Source of the DNA: Ralstonia pickettii | GTDB lineage: Bacteria > Pseudomonadota > Gammaproteobacteria > Burkholderiales > Burkholderiaceae | NCBI RefSeq assembly: GCF_000607165.1 | Contig: NZ_JFZG01000024.1 | Span: 434,001-498,000, forward strand | Direction of reading: 5' to 3' | DNA length: 64,000 nt | Part shown: piece after piece, positions 61,396 through 64,000 of the stretch | How positions within the stretch are numbered: position 1 is the stretch's first letter | Layout of the letters: the number at the start of each line of letters is the position of its first letter | The notes under the pieces: model-generated | The model's input: the letters and a program-made list of their open reading frames with translations, nothing else | Database searches by the model: none | Told to the model about the DNA's origin: nothing | Position numbers and translations under genes: made by a program

Positions 61396-62699
61396 TTCAC
61401 TTCGCCCGAAATGCCCGAAACGCCCGGAATGTTGGAGAGGCCGTCGAAACCTGGCGTTTGCTCACGCGCGGCCCGGCGTGCTTCCCACTTGGCGATGGCC
61501 GTGGTGGCGATGCTGTTGCCGACCACGTTGGTGGCAGTGCGGCCCATGTCCAGGATCTGATCGATGGCCAGGATCAGCACCACGCCCGAGGGCGGCAGAT
61601 GGAACATCGGCGCCACCGCTGCCACCACCACCACCGAGCCGCGTGCCACGCCTGCCATGCCCTTGCTGCTGAGCATCAGCACCAACAGCATGAGGATCTG
61701 CTGCGACAGCGGCATCTCTACGCCAAACGCCTGTGCGATGAAGAGGGCAGCAAACGTCTGATACATCATCGAGCCATCAAGGTTGAACGCGTAGCCCAGC
61801 GGCAGCGTGAAACCGACGACCTTCTTGTCGACGCCAAAGGCCTCGAGCTTTTCGGTCAGGCGCGGGTAGGCCGCTTCGCTGCTGGCGGTGGAGAACGCCA
61901 GCATGGCCGGCTCGCGAATCGCCTTGAGCAGTGCCCACGTCTGGCGCCCCAGGAAGATGCGGCCGATGCCGATCAGGATGGTCAGCAGCAGCGCCAGCCC
62001 CAGGTAGAAGCTGCCGACCAGCTTGCCGTAAGTCGCCAGCACATCCAGCCCATGCAGCGTAATGGCCGAGGCAATGGCGCCGAACACACCGATGGGCGCC
62101 AGCGCCATGACGTAGTCGGTCAGCTTGAGCATGGCCGGCACGAGGGCATCGATGGCGCGCGACAGCGGCGCGACACGTTCGTCGCCCTTGAGCACGCCCA
62201 GCACCACGCCAAAGAACACCGAGAACACCAGGATCTGCAGGATGTCGTTGCGTGCCATGGCATCCAGCACGCTGGTGGGGAACGCGTGGGTGATGAAGTC
62301 CTTGAAGTTCAGGCCGGCGGTGTTCAGACCGGTGGCAACGTCCGCCGCGTTGGGCGTCATGTTCAGACCCGCCCCCGGCTGCAGCACGTTGGCCAGCACC
62401 AGCCCGAGCGCCAACGAGATGAGCGACGCGCAAAGAAACCACGCGACCGACCGCAAACCGATGCGGCGTACGGCCTGCGTGCCGTCCATGCCGGCCAGGC
62501 CCGACACCAGCGTGGCGAATACCAGCGGCGCGATGATCATCTTGATCAGCCGCAGGAAGATGTCCGTGATGATGGAGAAATAGCCGGCGATGGCTTTGGC
62601 CGCATTGGCGTCGGGTGCGAGCTTGTGGCACGCATAGCCCACGGCGATGCCCAGCAGCATGCCTGCCAGGATGGTTGCGGTAAGGCGATTCTTTTTCAT
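61392..62699 (-). CDS. Dicarboxylate/amino acid:cation symporter (DctA/GltP family)
   Basis: A 435-residue DAACS carrier. Hallmarks are the serine-rich re-entrant loop FSTASSEAAYPRLTEKL, the GYAFNLDGSMMYQ block and the C-terminal IDQILDMGRTATNVVGNSIA. MKKNRLTATILAG is taken as the start; the upstream frame is Pro/Arg-rich. It is the first gene of an operon with an aspartate racemase and aspartase, so aspartate or a related dicarboxylate is the probable cargo. Confidence 0.9.
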   Translation of the reverse strand: MKKNRLTATILAGMLLGIAVGYACHKLAPDANAAKAIAGYFSIITDIFLRLIKMIIAPLVFATLVSGLAGMDGTQAVRRIGLRSVAWFLCASLISLALGLVLANVLQPGAGLNMTPNAADVATGLNTAGLNFKDFITHAFPTSVLDAMARNDILQILVFSVFFGVVLGVLKGDERVAPLSRAIDALVPAMLKLTDYVMALAPIGVFGAIASAITLHGLDVLATYGKLVGSFYLGLALLLTILIGIGRIFLGRQTWALLKAIREPAMLAFSTASSEAAYPRLTEKLEAFGVDKKVVGFTLPLGYAFNLDGSMMYQTFAALFIAQAFGVEMPLSQQILMLLVLMLSSKGMAGVARGSVVVVAAVAPMFHLPPSGVVLILAIDQILDMGRTATNVVGNSIATTAIAKWEARRAAREQTPGFDGLSNIPGVSGISGEVK

Positions 62700-62907
62700 G
62701 GTGCTCCGTCCAGTGAGGTCTCTTGCCGGAATCGGAGAACACCGAATCCGTGGCCTTTCGCACGACGCCGGCCGGTTATTCGGCTCGGCTTTCATTGCGT
62801 GGACGGAGTGTAGGAACGGCAGCGTGCGTTGTGATGCGGCTCCCGCAAGGGCTCATGCGAGCGCCGCATAGTTCGGGTAAACGAGCAAACGGCTCACCAA
62901 GGCAAGT

Positions 62908-63807
62908 TCAGGGCAGGCTGAGATGGCGCCAGAGTTTTTCCAGCAGCTCGTTGCGCGTGTACTGGTTGCGATACACACGCAGGTCCAGATCGAGCGACCA
63001 CGTCGGGCCGCCGGCCGGCACCAATACGCCGGCGGCAAGTTCCGCCTCGATCGAACTTTTTGGCAGCCACGCAATGCCTTCACCGGCAAGCAGCATCTTC
63101 TTGAGCATTTCGGCCATGTCGGATTCATAGTCGAGCCGGAGGAACGGTTGCGCATCGGCCTGGCTCAACAGCAACGCCAGGCAACGGCCAAAGTAGCTCG
63201 TGGGGGTGTAAGAGATGAGCGGCAGGGGCCGGTTGGCCGTGCCGGGCAGGCGGTGCATCGGCCCTAGCCGCGCGTTGGGCTTGCTGACCGGCATGAAGGT
63301 GTCGCGCCCGACTGTCAAGCTGGGGTACTTGATCGGGTCAAGATGCAGCGGCAGGCTGGGGTGGTCGTACGCGAACATCAGATCGCAGGTGCCGTTGACC
63401 AGCATGAGCACCGAGTCGTGCACATTGCCCGGAATGATGCGCGCGCGCAGGTTGCCGATGTGCTTGCCGACCGTTGCCAGCCAGGCGGGCAGGCAGTTCA
63501 ATGAGATGGTGTGACCCGCTGCAATCTGCAGCCCCGGCCCGGGCATGCGGTGCTCGGAGCGAATGATGGCGCGTGTGTCGATCAGCTTGCTCAGCACGTC
63601 ATCCGCTGCCTCTTCAAACAGGCGGCCCGCTGCCGTCAATGTGGGCGGATAGGTGCTGCGATCCACCAGCTCGGCGCCCACCCACTGCTCAAGCGCCTGG
63701 ATACGCCGGCTGAAGCCGGATTGGGTGACATTGCGGATTTCCGCCGCCCGCGAAAAGCTCTGGTGCTGCGTGAGGGCAATAAAGTCCTCGATCCATTTGA
63801 CTTCCAT
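62908..63807 (-). CDS. LysR-family transcriptional regulator
   Basis: A 299-residue LysR protein. The helix-turn-helix is FSRAAEIRNVTQSGFSRRI (about 18-36) and the effector domain starts near GPGLQIAAGHTISLN. It lies 208 bp upstream of the dctA-racemase-aspA operon on the same strand, a position that suggests control of that operon. Two palindromic sites lie 81-116 bp upstream of its start. The effector may be aspartate or fumarate, which is inference. Confidence 0.87.
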   Translation of the reverse strand: MEVKWIEDFIALTQHQSFSRAAEIRNVTQSGFSRRIQALEQWVGAELVDRSTYPPTLTAAGRLFEEAADDVLSKLIDTRAIIRSEHRMPGPGLQIAAGHTISLNCLPAWLATVGKHIGNLRARIIPGNVHDSVLMLVNGTCDLMFAYDHPSLPLHLDPIKYPSLTVGRDTFMPVSKPNARLGPMHRLPGTANRPLPLISYTPTSYFGRCLALLLSQADAQPFLRLDYESDMAEMLKKMLLAGEGIAWLPKSSIEAELAAGVLVPAGGPTWSLDLDLRVYRNQYTRNELLEKLWRHLSLP

Positions 63808-63887
63808 GTCCCCTCCAGCGCGGTGCGTTCAATGCTGTGGAGGCTATCCGTTCGGCTCACGCCAGATGGCACGTGTTTACCCTAGGT

Positions 63888-63923
63888 ATGCGATATCCGC
63901 ATGACCATATGCGGCCTCCGCAT
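63888..63923. promoter_or_regulatory. Tandem LysR-type operator sites
   Basis: ATGCGATATCCGCAT (63888-63902) and ATGCGGCCTCCGCAT (63909-63923) share the form ATGCG-N5-CGCAT. They are exactly 21 bp apart, two helical turns, so a LysR tetramer could bind one face of the DNA. They lie upstream of the lysR start and possibly before a divergent gene beyond the right edge. Confidence 0.65.
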
Positions 63924-64000
63924 CGTGCCGTTTCACGCATAACCAAAGGCAAAAACGGTCGTTCCTCCAACCGCAGGGCTGGCCATATGCTCGCCGGACC

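Noticed and set aside
1-64000. Mobile elements, CRISPR arrays, tRNA or rRNA genes, prophage
   Set aside because: I saw no transposase or integrase motif, no regularly spaced short repeats, and no tRNA or rRNA signatures. The only large repeat is the palindromic element at 33019-33491.

Overview
The window is about 64 kb of GC-rich (roughly 65%) chromosomal DNA from a beta-proteobacterium of the Burkholderiales. It most likely comes from the genus Ralstonia, near R. pickettii. The strongest pointers are an OXA-60-type class D beta-lactamase with a divergent RP3-like regulator gene, a tandem pair of cyanophycin synthetases with their usual DUF1854/ABC partners, and the general gene style. I see no phage, insertion sequence, CRISPR array, tRNA or rRNA. 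It reads as ordinary chromosome with several accessory metabolic islands. Assignments rest on motif recognition by eye; no database search was run.

Layout. 1-3.6 kb: the tail of ahpF, two LysR regulators, a guanine-deaminase-like enzyme and an alpha/beta hydrolase. 3.9-8.2 kb: iron homeostasis, with a perfect Fur-box promoter and structured leader before fur, two small proteins, and feoA-feoB plus a Cys-rich membrane protein behind a second Fur box. 8.2-14.4 kb: a candidate structured RNA, a large PAS/GGDEF/EAL protein, an Aer-like chemoreceptor and a small protein. 14.4-18.3 kb: a YqjH/YqjI-like siderophore reductase and PadR pair with a 20-bp palindrome, then a MarR regulator divergent from an overlapping three-gene redox operon. 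18.3-24.5 kb: RP3-like regulator, blaOXA, a secreted fimbrial-like protein, opgD and a serine hydrolase. 24.6-33 kb: cyanophycin locus (DUF1854, ABC protein, cphA', cphA), followed by a 470-bp nested palindromic repeat.

33.6-43.4 kb: flavin reductase, acetyltransferase, a LysR gene remnant, and an AraC regulator divergent from a complete six-gene valine/isobutyrate distal pathway (acyl-CoA dehydrogenase, acyl-CoA ligase, mmsA, mmsB, enoyl-CoA hydratase, 3-hydroxyisobutyryl-CoA hydrolase). 43.6-47 kb: a phospholipase-D-fold protein and another acyl-CoA ligase. 47.5-49.7 kb: a repeat-containing lipoprotein with 29 cysteines in its C-terminal part, next to a DsbA-like oxidoreductase. 49.8-51.2 kb: a fluoride riboswitch and its CLC-F fluoride antiporter. 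51.2-58.5 kb: an IclR-controlled catabolic operon of unknown substrate (RraA-like aldolase, 2-hydroxyacid dehydrogenase, SMP-30 lactonase, two MFS carriers, Tat-exported amidohydrolase). 58.5-63.9 kb: a translationally coupled operon for dicarboxylate uptake, a double-domain aspartate racemase and aspartate ammonia-lyase, with a LysR regulator and two evenly spaced palindromic operators upstream of it.

The most interesting items are the Cys-rich lipoprotein/DsbA pair, the fused racemase with one catalytically broken half, the cyanophycin-linked ABC/DUF1854 genes of unknown role, the orphan catabolic cluster, the fluoride switch with a visible mutually exclusive hairpin, and two structured RNA candidates.
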